The notes under the pieces: model-generated
Databases searched by the model: none
The model's input: only the letters and a program-made list of their open reading frames with translations
What the model was told of the DNA's origin: nothing
From: Arenibacter sp. P308M17
Lineage (GTDB): Bacteria; Bacteroidota; Bacteroidia; Flavobacteriales; Flavobacteriaceae
Assembly (NCBI RefSeq): GCF_003426735.1
Contig: NZ_QVON01000008.1
Location: 62,001 to 126,000, forward strand
Reading direction: 5' to 3'
Length of the DNA stretch: 64,000 nucleotides
Translations under genes and position numbers: made by a program
Part shown: piece by piece, positions 1-10,328 of the stretch
Numbering within the stretch: position 1 is the first letter of the stretch
Layout of the letters: each line of letters starts with the position of its first letter

Positions 1-2333
1 TTTCTGGTATTTATGTTTTGGAGGAAAACCAAATTACCAATATTGAACCGCGTATTGTGGTGAATCATATGGCCGTATGGGAAGGTAAAATATTGGTTGC
101 GGGGGGGAACAATGGGCTAAGTTATTTACAAGGAAAAGAATTAGTGCCCATAAATGGAACTGATATGTTGAATTCCAAGATCGTAGTAGATATGGAATCG
201 ACCAACAATGGTCTGTTGATTGGGACTAAGCTTCATGGCGTATATTTTTTTAAGGATGGCCTTCTTCGATCCCTTGATGATGACATAAATATGGAGTTGA
301 AACAACACCAATTGAACCAAATTCTACCATTGATCAATGGACAAGTAGCCTTTGGAACTATAAAGAATGGAATATATTTTTATAATTTGGGGGATAGTAG
401 CTATTATTCTGTAAATAGGGAGGCGGGTCTTCAAAACAATACGGTTTTATCCCTTGAGCAATATAATGATCAACTATGGATTGGGTTGGATAATGGAATA
501 GACCGGCTGCAGTTGGATAATCCGCTTACATATTATACAGACTTAACGGGTATGGTAGGTACCGTCTATGATGTGGCCAAACACAAGGGTACCATATACT
601 TGGGCAGCAATACAGGTATTCATTATTTTGAGGGGAAAAAACTGAAATTTGTTGAGGGCTCACAGGGTCATATTTGGGATTTGGAGGTCATAGACGGAAA
701 ATTGTTTTGTGGACATAATACAGGTACGTTTATCCTTGAAAATGATAATTTAAATTTGATTTCCGAGATATCCGGGGGTTACCAAATGATTAAAGTACCT
801 AGTTCTGCATCACTATATCTTCAAGGAACTTATACCGGTCTGGCAAGGTATCTTAAGGAAGAACAAGGTAACTGGTCCGTAAAAGCGATTGAGGGAATAG
901 CTTTTCCTATAAAATATCTCTGTTTTGAAAATCCTACGACCCTATGGGTGGCGCATCCGTATAAGGGTTTATTTCGGGTATTCCTAAATGAAAATTATAC
1001 AAAGGTAGTGCGGATTCAGGAATTTAAGGAAGATAGTATACCGAATGTCTATAATATAAAACTCTATAATATTAAAAATCAGATCGTTCTCTATAGTGAT
1101 GGTATATGGTATAAATACGACCCCATAAGAAATGGGATTTTTGTTTTTGAAGAGTTTCAGGATTACAATTTTAAAGAATTGGTTCATTTTGATAGGGATT
1201 ATTATTGGTTCCGGGATCATGAGGGCGCTAAGGAATTAATTGTGACCAATCTGAATGATGATAATTTTGTTTTGGAGGATGCGCAATTGGGCAGACGTCT
1301 GGTGCCAGAGGCAGAAAATGTAATCAAGATCAATGACAGCATTTATTTTTTTACCCTAAGTGACGGTATAGGCAAACTCAACCTGGCAAATTTCCGTTCC
1401 CAATTGGGAAAATTTGAATTAACAGTACCTAGGCTTGTTTTCTTTAAGGATAAGGATGGTGCCCACGCTTTGGATGGTACTCCATTTGTGATAGAGAATA
1501 AACGGTCCCGTGAAATTGAAATGGAATTTGCCGCTCCCAACATGGTACAGCCTAAATATTTTTATATTTTAAAAGGACCGATGGAATTATCCTCCAATGT
1601 GGATAACGGAATTTTGAAGTTTCAAAATTTGCCATATGGTACATATGTTTTGGAGATTTTTACCGTGGGGATCAACAATGCGCGATCACAATCTCGAACT
1701 ATTGAATTTCAAATTAAACCGCCTTGGTATCTTTCCAATTTAAGTTTTGTGGGTTATGGATTAATGGGGCTTGCTATCATCTTTTTGGTCCGAGGGTACA
1801 ATAGTCGTAAATTGAGAAGGAAACACTCCCTTTTAAAAGAGAAACTGGAACGGGAACAGCAAGAGCAGCTGGCCCAATTGGAAAAGGAAAAACTGGCGAA
1901 GGAAATTAAGGTTAAACAAAAGGAACTGACCAGTACCACCTTGAGTATGGCCAGAAAGAACGAGCTTATCCTCGAACTTAAGAACCTTCTGTTGATGAAC
2001 AAATCCAAATTCGATAACCAGCAACGTTACCGTTCCTTTATGAAAAAACTGAACAGTGCCATTAGCGATGATGAGGATTGGAGGCATTTTGAAGTCAATT
2101 TCAAAGAACTGCACAACGATTTCTTTGAGACGCTATTGCAGCGTTATCCAAATCTTACCCCAAAGGACCTAAAATTGTGCGCTTACCTTAAAATGAACCT
2201 TACCTCCAAGGAAATGGCACCTCTTATGGGAATAAGTACAAGGGGGGTGGAGATACATCGTTATAGACTACGCAAAAAACTGGAATTGGACAGCGAACAC
2301 AACATTTCCAACTTCCTGATTACCCTGAAGTAA
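1..2333 (+). CDS. PUL sensor-regulator: beta-propeller sensor, Y_Y_Y domain, TM, LuxR-type HTH (5'-truncated)
   Basis: The open frame already runs at base 3, and the first in-frame start-like codon is a TTG at 18, so the true start lies left of the window and about 777 codons are visible. The first ~490 residues are repetitive sensor-propeller sequence (blades with L-W-I-G-L-D-N-G type motifs). A triple-tyrosine-like Ig domain follows at ~495-570, one membrane segment at ~577-593, a charged coiled coil at ~595-650, and a helix-turn-helix at ~713-771 (LTPKDLKL...TSKEMAPLMGIS...VEIHRYRLRKKL). Proteins of this architecture sit in the inner membrane, sense glycan fragments in the periplasm and activate the neighbouring susCD genes. 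It lies 241 bp upstream of the SusC gene in the same direction, which supports that role. There is no histidine-kinase or receiver domain, so it is not a classical hybrid two-component system. The ligand is inferred only from the downstream enzymes. Confidence 0.85.
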   Translation, partial: SGIYVLEENQITNIEPRIVVNHMAVWEGKILVAGGNNGLSYLQGKELVPINGTDMLNSKIVVDMESTNNGLLIGTKLHGVYFFKDGLLRSLDDDINMELKQHQLNQILPLINGQVAFGTIKNGIYFYNLGDSSYYSVNREAGLQNNTVLSLEQYNDQLWIGLDNGIDRLQLDNPLTYYTDLTGMVGTVYDVAKHKGTIYLGSNTGIHYFEGKKLKFVEGSQGHIWDLEVIDGKLFCGHNTGTFILENDNLNLISEISGGYQMIKVPSSASLYLQGTYTGLARYLKEEQGNWSVKAIEGIAFPIKYLCFENPTTLWVAHPYKGLFRVFLNENYTKVVRIQEFKEDSIPNVYNIKLYNIKNQIVLYSDGIWYKYDPIRNGIFVFEEFQDYNFKELVHFDRDYYWFRDHEGAKELIVTNLNDDNFVLEDAQLGRRLVPEAENVIKINDSIYFFTLSDGIGKLNLANFRSQLGKFELTVPRLVFFKDKDGAHALDGTPFVIENKRSREIEMEFAAPNMVQPKYFYILKGPMELSSNVDNGILKFQNLPYGTYVLEIFTVGINNARSQSRTIEFQIKPPWYLSNLSFVGYGLMGLAIIFLVRGYNSRKLRRKHSLLKEKLEREQQEQLAQLEKEKLAKEIKVKQKELTSTTLSMARKNELILELKNLLLMNKSKFDNQQRYRSFMKKLNSAISDDEDWRHFEVNFKELHNDFFETLLQRYPNLTPKDLKLCAYLKMNLTSKEMAPLMGISTRGVEIHRYRLRKKLELDSEHNISNFLITLK

Positions 2334-2574
2334 GAAAATCAAAGTATTAAGATAGGATTTCTCTGTTGTTTTGTGTATGTATCTACTACATCATTAATAC
2401 ATCTATCTGTTAAAAAATCTTAATAAATCTAGTTCATTACTACTGCAAGAACCTATTGAATGGGGCTTATGGGCATACTTTTTCCCTGATGTAGTTTTTA
2501 TGTACTATTCCCAAACCTAGCTGAGCCCTTGTTTTAGTAATTTAGTAATAATCTAACTCAATATTTACATAATT

Positions 2575-5500
2575 ATGAAAAATAGAAACGTTTTATTATT
2601 AATTTCGTTCCTGTTGCTCCAATGGTTTGTCTACGCCCAGGACAATATAACTGTACGTGGTACGATCATGGACAACGATAATTTGCCCCTACCTGGGGCT
2701 TCGGTTGTTGTTAAGGGAACAACTACCGGGACACAAACCGATTTTGATGGCAACTTTGTTTTGGACAATGTGCCTGGCAATGGTACTCTGGTCTTTAGTT
2801 ATTTGGGATATACCACTTTAGAGATTTCCGTTAATGGCCAGACCTCTTTTAGCATTCAACTTAAAGAGGATACCCAAGCCTTGGACGAGGTAGTGGTTGT
2901 AGGGTATGGAACACAAAAAAAAGCGGATTTAACGGGATCCATCACTACCATTAAATCTGAGGATATTACTAGGACACCTTCTGGTGCCGCAATGCAGGCT
3001 CTTCAAGGAAAAGTAGCGGGTTTACAGGTGGTAAGTAGTGGGGCCCCGGGTTCATCGCCCACAATTAGGGTTCGTGGTATAGGTTCTTATGTAGGGGGGG
3101 CATCCGATCCTTTATATATAGTAGACGGTACATTCTTTGACGATATCGATTTTTTGAACAGTGAGGATATTGAAACCATATCGGTACTTAAGGATGCATC
3201 CGCATCGGCAATCTATGGGGTAAGGGCTGCAAACGGGGTGGTACTTATAGAAACCAAGTCCGGAAAGGTAAATCAGAAACCACAGATTACTTATAATGGT
3301 TATCAAGGTGTTCAAGTAGCCCAAAATGTGGTGAAATTATCAAATTCTGAACAATTTGCTACCCTGGCCAGGGAGTCCGGCTCTGCTTCTGAAGCACAGT
3401 TTATAGAAAATGCGATCCAGCGCTACGGACGGAGTAGGATAAACCCTAACGTGCCCAATGTAAATACGGATTGGTACGATCTGGTTTTGCGCCATGCACT
3501 TCAGCAAAACCATAGCTTTGGGGTTACGGGAGGAACAGCAGGTACTACCTATTCCGTAGGCCTTAGTTATTTTGAACAAGAAGGTATTCTTAAAATGAAA
3601 AATGACTACGAACGATTAAATATCAGGAGCAAATTGAATTTTGATATAAGCGATCGTTTAGAGGTAGGTGTTTCTACCCTCTTGAGCAATGCAACCAAAT
3701 TTCGTCCGGAAAATACGGCTTTTGCATTGGCTTATTTTGCGGTGCCCACTATGCCCGTTCTTGATCCCTCCAAAACGGATGCATTTCCCAGACCTTATGC
3801 CAATGCACAGGATTTGGGCTATAGAGGTACCCAAAACCCTTTTCCTATAATGGAAAATACGGAAAACAGGGATAAAATCCGAAATACCTTAATGACCATA
3901 GATTTAAGCTATCAGCTTATTCCCGATAAATTAACTTTTAAAACAGCATATTACCACAATTTCGAAACCCTTGAAACCAGGGAAGTAAGGCTTCCATTCT
4001 TTTTTGGTAATGGCAATGCCTTTAGGGAAAATGCGGAGTTGATCAAAAAAATGGAAACGTTTTCCGAGCAAACTTGGGACAATACGTTGACCTATAACGA
4101 CAGTTTTGGAAAACACAATTTGACCGTTTTGGGAGGCAGCTCTTTTAGGGATAGGTCTTTGGAGCAGTTGGAAGCAAAAGGACTTAATTTTCCCAATGGC
4201 CCAGGAATTGGGGACGAATCCTATTATTTGGATCTGGCAAAAACCATAGATGTAGATGGTGTAGGGGACAATGGGGTAGGACAATACTTCTTCTCCTATT
4301 TTGGCCGTGTCGCTTATAATTTTGATAGTAAGTATTTGCTATACGGTACGTTCCGTGCAGATGGCACCAGCAAGTATCAGGAGAAATGGGGTTATTTCCC
4401 AACAGTGGGTGCCGGTTGGGTAGTTTCTGAAGAACCTTTTATGGAGAACAATGGTGTTTTCGATTTCCTAAAACTAAGGGCAAGCTGGGGAGAATTGGGG
4501 AATGCCAATGTAAACTCCAGCACAGGCGGAATAACTTCGGAAGAGGTTAGTGCTGCTTTTGGGGATACAAGATTTCCGGGATTGGTAACCAGTAGCGATT
4601 TTGAAGCCTTAAAATGGGAAGTGACCGCAGAAACGAATGCGGGTATGACAGCCAGATTGTTCAACAATCAATTATCCGTTGAAGCCGATTATTTTAGCAG
4701 GGAAACAAGGGATGCCGTAATACCGGTTTCAAGGCTTTTGGTACCTGGAGAAACCAGACAGAATGTTGGGATCATCAGAAATTCGGGAGTTGAGATAGTA
4801 TTAAATTGGAACAAGCAAGTCTCTGAAAATTTTAAGTATAGCATAGGGGCCAATTTTTCGACTTTGAAAAATGAAGTGTTGGATCTTGCTGGACAGGAAA
4901 ATTTAACTTCGGGAGGGGACACTGCACAGCGGACCGTTGTGGGTGGAACCATAAGCCCATTTTTTGGACTTGAGGTTGCAGGGGTATACCAAACGCCCGA
5001 AGAGATCCAGGCAGACCCCATGGCACAAGCTGCTATCACGGACGGATTGGTGGTACAGCCTGGGGATTTCAGGTTCGTGGACCACAATGGGGACCAGATG
5101 ATAGATGCACAGGATAGGGTAGATCTGGGGTCCTATATACCAACTTATTCCTTTGGGTTTAATATGGGGCTTAATTATAAGGCGTGGGATTTTTCCTTGA
5201 ACGTAATTGGGCAGGGGGGCAATGTCATAGCCAATCAAAAACGTTTTGCCATACGGCAAACGTCAGATCCCAATATGGATAAGGATTTTGCAGTCAACCG
5301 TTGGCATGGTGAGGGGACTTCCAATACATACCCTTCGGCAAGGGGGATTAGAAATCCGTGGAGCAATCAATTCCTGAATAGCTTTTTTGTGGAAAAGGGC
5401 GATTTTGTGAGGCTGCAAAACGTAACATTAGGCTACACCTTACCACAGTTAAAGGGCAAATTCAACCCCAACATCAGGTTTTATATGACCGCTGAAAGAC

Positions 5501-5613
5501 CGTTGACCTTGTTTGACTACAATGGCTTTACCCCCGAGGTTTCGGATGGTAGGGACAATCAAACCTATCCTATCCCCGGAGTGTATACTTTGGGCGTAAA
5601 TATTAAAATTTAA
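2575..5613 (+). CDS. SusC-like TonB-dependent outer-membrane transporter (PUL 1)
   Basis: This 1012-residue protein is an outer-membrane channel that imports oligosaccharides using TonB energy. A Sec signal (hydrophobic residues ~5-20, ending YAQ) precedes a carboxypeptidase-regulatory-like domain at ~25-105 (GTIMDNDNLPLPGASVVVKG). A TonB box/plug follows from ~103 (DEVVVVGYGTQKKADLTGS) with plug motifs ASASAIYGVRAANGVVLI, then the 22-strand barrel ending in YTLGVNIKI. It has no STN domain, so it is unlikely to signal through an anti-sigma factor; this agrees with the neighbouring propeller regulator. It is followed 10 bp later by its SusD partner. The 241 bp upstream are AT-rich and should hold the promoter, but I see no clear -7/-33 boxes. 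Confidence 0.95.
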   Translation: MKNRNVLLLISFLLLQWFVYAQDNITVRGTIMDNDNLPLPGASVVVKGTTTGTQTDFDGNFVLDNVPGNGTLVFSYLGYTTLEISVNGQTSFSIQLKEDTQALDEVVVVGYGTQKKADLTGSITTIKSEDITRTPSGAAMQALQGKVAGLQVVSSGAPGSSPTIRVRGIGSYVGGASDPLYIVDGTFFDDIDFLNSEDIETISVLKDASASAIYGVRAANGVVLIETKSGKVNQKPQITYNGYQGVQVAQNVVKLSNSEQFATLARESGSASEAQFIENAIQRYGRSRINPNVPNVNTDWYDLVLRHALQQNHSFGVTGGTAGTTYSVGLSYFEQEGILKMKNDYERLNIRSKLNFDISDRLEVGVSTLLSNATKFRPENTAFALAYFAVPTMPVLDPSKTDAFPRPYANAQDLGYRGTQNPFPIMENTENRDKIRNTLMTIDLSYQLIPDKLTFKTAYYHNFETLETREVRLPFFFGNGNAFRENAELIKKMETFSEQTWDNTLTYNDSFGKHNLTVLGGSSFRDRSLEQLEAKGLNFPNGPGIGDESYYLDLAKTIDVDGVGDNGVGQYFFSYFGRVAYNFDSKYLLYGTFRADGTSKYQEKWGYFPTVGAGWVVSEEPFMENNGVFDFLKLRASWGELGNANVNSSTGGITSEEVSAAFGDTRFPGLVTSSDFEALKWEVTAETNAGMTARLFNNQLSVEADYFSRETRDAVIPVSRLLVPGETRQNVGIIRNSGVEIVLNWNKQVSENFKYSIGANFSTLKNEVLDLAGQENLTSGGDTAQRTVVGGTISPFFGLEVAGVYQTPEEIQADPMAQAAITDGLVVQPGDFRFVDHNGDQMIDAQDRVDLGSYIPTYSFGFNMGLNYKAWDFSLNVIGQGGNVIANQKRFAIRQTSDPNMDKDFAVNRWHGEGTSNTYPSARGIRNPWSNQFLNSFFVEKGDFVRLQNVTLGYTLPQLKGKFNPNIRFYMTAERPLTLFDYNGFTPEVSDGRDNQTYPIPGVYTLGVNIKI

Positions 5614-5623
5614 AAAAACAGCT

Positions 5624-7174
5624 ATGACTCAGTATATAAAAACAAACAGATTTCCGCTGCTTTTAGCCATGTTGGTAGTTATGTTAACAGCTTGTTCCGA
5701 TCAATTGGACCAACCCGAGCTTAATAACAATTTTGCAGGAGGTACGGACTTTTCCAAAACCGATGATATGATTTTTTCCCTTATCGGGGCCTATCAGGCG
5801 GTAAGTGACAGAGGTTGGGAACAACCGTTGGTCGTCTCAACAAGAGGGGACGATGTAAATGCGGCCGGAGATCAGCAAGGCCTTAAAAACCAAGATCGCT
5901 ATGTCTACGATAACTCTTTTTTTGGTTCAAGAACCTTATGGGAAACCTATTATGGGGATATTATCCGCGCCCATACGGCAATGGAACAAATTGAGCGGTA
6001 TATGGAATTTGCGGATGCCGATGGAATAGATAAGGGAAACCAATATATTGCCGAGATAAAAGTGCTCAGGTCGATATTGCTCTTTCAACTATCCCAAGTT
6101 TATGGGGCGGTTTTTATACCGGAATCTTCCGATCTTGACGCTTTTGCCGATGTAACTTCAGTACCAACAAAGGACGAGGTTATGCAGCATATCTCCGATC
6201 AAATGGATGGGGCAATTTCATTTTTGCCCGATATGCGCCCCAATGAGCGTACGGATTTACCGGGTGGGGTTACCAAGTACACCGCTTTAATGGTCAAGGC
6301 GGTAGCCAATCAGGAATTGAAGAACTATCAGGAGGTAGCTGATGCTGCCGGACAGATTATAAGTTCAGGAAAGTTTAGTTTGTTCAACGATTTTTACGAA
6401 CTCTTTAAAACACCCGGAAAATTGAGCGATGAAAGTCTCTTTGAATTTCAATATTCCGATTTTGGTACTGGTGAAGGAGAGAGAGTGGGCCATCTTTATG
6501 CACCTTACGGTCCTAATTCTTGGACACCTACGGTAGCAGGGGCCTCCAATGGCTGGGGCTTTTTTGAGCCTAGTATGAAATATGTTACGTTTATGTTGGA
6601 CCGGGGGGAAACCGAACGCTTGGAAACCTCCGTGTTTTTTAGCCAAAAAGGAATCGATAGCCTTATAGCCACTACCTCCTATACCGCTGAAACATTGCCC
6701 GCCTTTGTTTCTCCCACTACTAGGGACGGTGATATTAATACTTCAACTGTAAGATCTATATTCTCCAGTGGAAAGCACTATTTGCCAACGAATCAGTTAA
6801 TTTCTGGGCGTACGGAGTATGGCAGTAATAAAAATTATATCGTGTTCCGTTATGCCGAAACACTTTTGATATATGCGGAAGCGCTACTGCAAGGGGCCTC
6901 GAATTCTGCAATGACCGCAGAACAGGCTGTTAATTTGGTAAGGGGAAGAGCTGGTATGGACCCGTTGTCGGGGGTGACCCTGGATCAGGTTATAGACGAA
7001 AAGTATGCCGAATTGAGCATGGAATGGGGCAAGCGGTTTTTTGATATGGTCAGGTTGGGCAGAAACGAGGAGCTAAGTTATGAAGGAAGGACCTTTACCG
7101 CTAATAAAGCGTTTGTAACCTATCACCAGGACCAAATAGATGAATTCCCGATTTTGGGGGAAATAAGTAACTAA
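5624..7174 (+). CDS. SusD-like surface glycan-binding lipoprotein (PUL 1)
   Basis: This 516-residue protein is the SusD partner that caps the SusC channel and binds glycan on the cell surface. The leader ends in a lipobox (VVMLTACSDQ), so it should be lipid anchored. Family hallmarks are visible: TPR-like helices with LRSILLFQLSQVYGAVFIPE, the YIVFRYAETLLIYAEALLQ segment, AVNLVRGRAGMDPL, and ELSMEWGKRFFDMVRLGR near the C-terminus. The start at 5624 is an ATG 10 bp after the SusC stop, so the pair is cotranscribed. The substrate cannot be read from the sequence; beta-1,2-glucan is inferred from the GH144/GH3 genes downstream. Confidence 0.95.
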   Translation: MTQYIKTNRFPLLLAMLVVMLTACSDQLDQPELNNNFAGGTDFSKTDDMIFSLIGAYQAVSDRGWEQPLVVSTRGDDVNAAGDQQGLKNQDRYVYDNSFFGSRTLWETYYGDIIRAHTAMEQIERYMEFADADGIDKGNQYIAEIKVLRSILLFQLSQVYGAVFIPESSDLDAFADVTSVPTKDEVMQHISDQMDGAISFLPDMRPNERTDLPGGVTKYTALMVKAVANQELKNYQEVADAAGQIISSGKFSLFNDFYELFKTPGKLSDESLFEFQYSDFGTGEGERVGHLYAPYGPNSWTPTVAGASNGWGFFEPSMKYVTFMLDRGETERLETSVFFSQKGIDSLIATTSYTAETLPAFVSPTTRDGDINTSTVRSIFSSGKHYLPTNQLISGRTEYGSNKNYIVFRYAETLLIYAEALLQGASNSAMTAEQAVNLVRGRAGMDPLSGVTLDQVIDEKYAELSMEWGKRFFDMVRLGRNEELSYEGRTFTANKAFVTYHQDQIDEFPILGEISN

Positions 7175-7191
7175 CAAACAATTTGGAAAAA

Positions 7192-8946
7192 ATGAAAAAT
7201 ATAAAATTAATATATGCCAGCTTGATCGCCGTATTTCTTTTCTACGGTTGTGATCAGGGAATAGACGCAATCACACAAGTGGATCCGGGAGCGGACGCCA
7301 CCGCACCACAGATAAAGATCAATTACCCTACGGAAGGGGTGAAAATTAAAGTATTGGAGGTGGTAACCGCTATTATGATCGATTTTGAAGTGACCGATGA
7401 TATAGAAATCGCCAAAGTAGAGGTGATGCTGGATGGGAATACTATAGGAACCTTTAACAATTTTAAGGATTACCGTAGATTTTTGAAAAAAGACCTGGTC
7501 TATGATAAACTGACCGATGGTGCCCATGAACTTTCTGTTAGCGCCACGGATTTGGAAGGAAAAACTACCGTAACGGCCATAAATTTTGAAAAAGAACCTG
7601 CTTATACACCATTATTTGCAGGAGAGACCTTTTATATGCCGTTCGATGGGGACTATTTTGATCTAGTGGGCCTTAACCAAGCGGAGAAGGTTGGAACTCC
7701 CGGATTTGCGGGCGAGGGATTGATAGGGACAAATGCCTACAAAGGGGCAACGGATGCCTATTTAGCATATCCAACGGATGGTTTATTGGGCGCCGAGTTT
7801 ACCGCAGCTTTTTGGTATAAGGTAGATGCCAGTCCAGACCGTGCAGGGATTCTTGTAATCGGGGATGATGCCGATGATCGTTTTCAAGGGATTCGTTTGT
7901 TCAGGGAGGGCAATGCAACCAATCAGACCATAAAAGCGAATGTGGGAATTGGCACTGGCGAAAGTTGGAACGATGGCGGGGTGCTCGACGTTGCTGCTGG
8001 TGAGTGGGTGCATATTGCCCTGTCTATCTCCGCTACACAAAGTACCATCTTCTTTAACGGGGTAGCCGTCAGGACTGCCGCTTTAAGTTCGCCTGTAGAT
8101 TGGACGGGTTGTGATGAAATGGTAATAGGTTCAGGAGGACCTACTTTTAGCTATTGGGACCATAAATCCGACAACAGCCCCATGGATGAACTACGTTTGT
8201 TCAATACAGCGTTGACAGAAACCGAGATACAGGATATGATCAATATTACCAATCCCTATACTGGGGAGTTTGATGGTGAGATGTTCTATCTTCCTTTTGA
8301 TGGGGACACCAAAAATAAATTCACCAATGCAGAGGCTACAATTGTGGGAGCTCCTAGTTTTGCTGGAGAAAGTATTAGAGGGGCAGATGCCTATGCCGGA
8401 GCTGTCGATTCTTATTTAAGCTTTCCGACAACCGGACTGACCACAGCCGAGTTTAGCGCTACCTTTTGGTATAAGGTAAATGCAGCGCCTGATAGAGGAG
8501 GGATTCTTGTTATGGGTCCGGAAGATTTGGAAAGACCGGAATATCCAACAGTACAAAACTTACGAACCAATGGATTTAGATTTTTTAGGGAAGGCAACGC
8601 TACCAATCAGACATTTAAATTAAATGTGGGTAATGGAACAGCTGATACATGGGTAGATGGTGGAGCTGCTGCATCGTTGGATCCTACCTCTACCGGTTGG
8701 GTGCATATGGCATTTACGATCGGGAACGGAAAGGCCATTGTGTATTTTGATGGTGAAATTGTTAAAGAAGTAGATTTTACAGGTGTGGATTGGACGGGAT
8801 GCGACCTACTCTCCATAGGATCCGGGGCACCTAGGTTTAGCGAGTGGGGACATTTGTCAGATTCAAGTTTTATAGATGAACTTCGATTGTATAATAAGGC
8901 ATTGACCCAAGAGGAAGTGCAAAATATTAGAAACGCCGATTTATAG
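7192..8946 (+). CDS. Surface lipoprotein with Ig-like domain and two LamG-type domains (putative SGBP)
   Basis: This ~584-residue lipoprotein (lipobox LFYGCDQG) has an N-terminal Ig-like domain at ~45-135. Two concanavalin/LamG-like domains follow (roughly 150-350 and 360-584). They are internal repeats of each other: FWYKVDASPDRAGILV and FWYKVNAAPDRGGILV, LFREGNATNQT and FFREGNATNQT, and VDWTGCDEMVIGSG and VDWTGCDLLSIGSG. Its third position after SusC/SusD is typical of a surface glycan-binding protein that helps hold the polymer at the cell. An in-frame TTG lies three codons upstream (7183), but the ATG at 7192 directly starts a good lipoprotein leader, so I chose it. No hydrolase residues were recognised. 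A catalytic LamG lyase is possible but not favoured. Confidence 0.85.
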   Translation: MKNIKLIYASLIAVFLFYGCDQGIDAITQVDPGADATAPQIKINYPTEGVKIKVLEVVTAIMIDFEVTDDIEIAKVEVMLDGNTIGTFNNFKDYRRFLKKDLVYDKLTDGAHELSVSATDLEGKTTVTAINFEKEPAYTPLFAGETFYMPFDGDYFDLVGLNQAEKVGTPGFAGEGLIGTNAYKGATDAYLAYPTDGLLGAEFTAAFWYKVDASPDRAGILVIGDDADDRFQGIRLFREGNATNQTIKANVGIGTGESWNDGGVLDVAAGEWVHIALSISATQSTIFFNGVAVRTAALSSPVDWTGCDEMVIGSGGPTFSYWDHKSDNSPMDELRLFNTALTETEIQDMINITNPYTGEFDGEMFYLPFDGDTKNKFTNAEATIVGAPSFAGESIRGADAYAGAVDSYLSFPTTGLTTAEFSATFWYKVNAAPDRGGILVMGPEDLERPEYPTVQNLRTNGFRFFREGNATNQTFKLNVGNGTADTWVDGGAAASLDPTSTGWVHMAFTIGNGKAIVYFDGEIVKEVDFTGVDWTGCDLLSIGSGAPRFSEWGHLSDSSFIDELRLYNKALTQEEVQNIRNADL

Positions 8947-8957
8947 AATATTGAATT

Positions 8958-10328
8958 ATGAGATCAACAATAATATTGGTCGTTGCAATCCTGTTACAGG
9001 GTTGCAACGACCAAAAAAAAACAGTTGCCAAAAATAAGGACGGTACGGAAGACCTGATTACGGAAGATTTAAGGGATGCGGAATTATTGGATAAGGTTCA
9101 AAAACAGACCTTCGATTATTTTTGGGACGGTGCCGAGCCTATTTCCGGCTTGGCCAGGGAGCGTATCCATATGGACAATATCTATCCAAGCCATGATAAG
9201 GATATAATCACTATTGGGGGTTCGGGATTTGGACTGATGGCAATTTTAGTGGGAGTGGAACGTGGGCTTATTACCCAAGAACAAGCAGTGGAACGTTATA
9301 TTCGGGTATTGGATTTTTTGGAAAAGGCAGATCGTTTTCACGGGGTCTGGCCACACTGGTTAAAACCTGACGGAACCACGGCACCTTTTAGTAAAAAAGA
9401 TGATGGGGGAGATCTTGTGGAAACCGCGTTTTTAGTACAGGGGCTGCTTACGGTAAAGGAATTTTTTGATAGCCGGGGCACTACAGAGAAGGAAAAATCC
9501 ATTAGTAGTAGAATTCAAAAATTATGGGAAGAAGTAGAATGGGACTGGTACACCAAAGGAGGTGAAGATGTGTTGTATTGGCATTGGTCCCCTAACTATG
9601 GTTGGGAAATGAATTTTCCTGTAGGCGGATACAATGAAGCCCTTATCATGTATGTTTTGGCCGCCGCCTCTCCCACACATGCCATAGATAAAGAAGTATA
9701 TGATAAGGGGTGGGCCCTGAATGGGGAAATTGCTAAGGACACCGTCTATTATGGATTGGAAACAGAATTGAACCACTACGAGCATGATAAAGCGCCCGTT
9801 GGCCCCTTGTTTTGGGCCCATTACTCTTATCTGGGATTAAATCCAAAAGGATTGAAAGATCAGTATGGGGACTATTGGAAATTGAATCAAAATCACGCTT
9901 TGATCCATTACAAACATGCCGTCGCCAACCCTAATAATTATAAGGGGTACGGAGAGAATTTATGGGGACAGACATCTAGTTATTCTATGAAAGGATATGC
10001 GGGCCACAGACCGGATAAAGATCTAGGGGTAATTTCCCCTACGGCCGCCTTGTCCTCCATGCCCTATACCCCAAAAGAAAGTATGCATTTTTTAAGGTAT
10101 ATGTACCAGGAACAGGACTCTTTAATTGGCAAATACGGTCCCTATGATGCCTTTAGTTTAGAACACAACTGGAGTTTGCCAAGGTACTTGGCCATAGATC
10201 AAGGTCCCATTCCTGTGATGATCGAAAATTATAGGTCTGGAATGTTATGGAATTTATTTATGAAAAACCCCGATGTGGGGAAAGGCTTAAAAAAATTGGG
10301 ATTTACCTTTGAAAGAGAAAATGATTAA
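8958..10328 (+). CDS. GH144-family glucanase lipoprotein, first copy (putative beta-1,2-glucanase)
   Basis: This 456-residue lipoprotein (lipobox ILLQGCND) has the all-helical (alpha/alpha)6 domain once called the 'glucoamylase' domain and now GH144. Recognisable segments are QTFDYFWDGAEP, LARER, GGSGFGLMAILVGVERG, DRFHGVWPHWL, GGDLVETAFLVQGLL, YWHWSPNYGW, GYNEALIMYVLAAASP, HYSYLGLNP, GVISPTAALSSMPYTP and AIDQGPIPVMIENYRSGMLWNLFM. Characterised GH144 enzymes hydrolyse beta-1,2-glucan, either endo or releasing sophorose. The aromatic and acidic residues of the cleft look intact. It is followed with an 8-bp overlap by a second GH144 gene. The exact mode (endo or exo-sophorose release) cannot be told by eye. 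Confidence 0.88.
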   Translation: MRSTIILVVAILLQGCNDQKKTVAKNKDGTEDLITEDLRDAELLDKVQKQTFDYFWDGAEPISGLARERIHMDNIYPSHDKDIITIGGSGFGLMAILVGVERGLITQEQAVERYIRVLDFLEKADRFHGVWPHWLKPDGTTAPFSKKDDGGDLVETAFLVQGLLTVKEFFDSRGTTEKEKSISSRIQKLWEEVEWDWYTKGGEDVLYWHWSPNYGWEMNFPVGGYNEALIMYVLAAASPTHAIDKEVYDKGWALNGEIAKDTVYYGLETELNHYEHDKAPVGPLFWAHYSYLGLNPKGLKDQYGDYWKLNQNHALIHYKHAVANPNNYKGYGENLWGQTSSYSMKGYAGHRPDKDLGVISPTAALSSMPYTPKESMHFLRYMYQEQDSLIGKYGPYDAFSLEHNWSLPRYLAIDQGPIPVMIENYRSGMLWNLFMKNPDVGKGLKKLGFTFEREND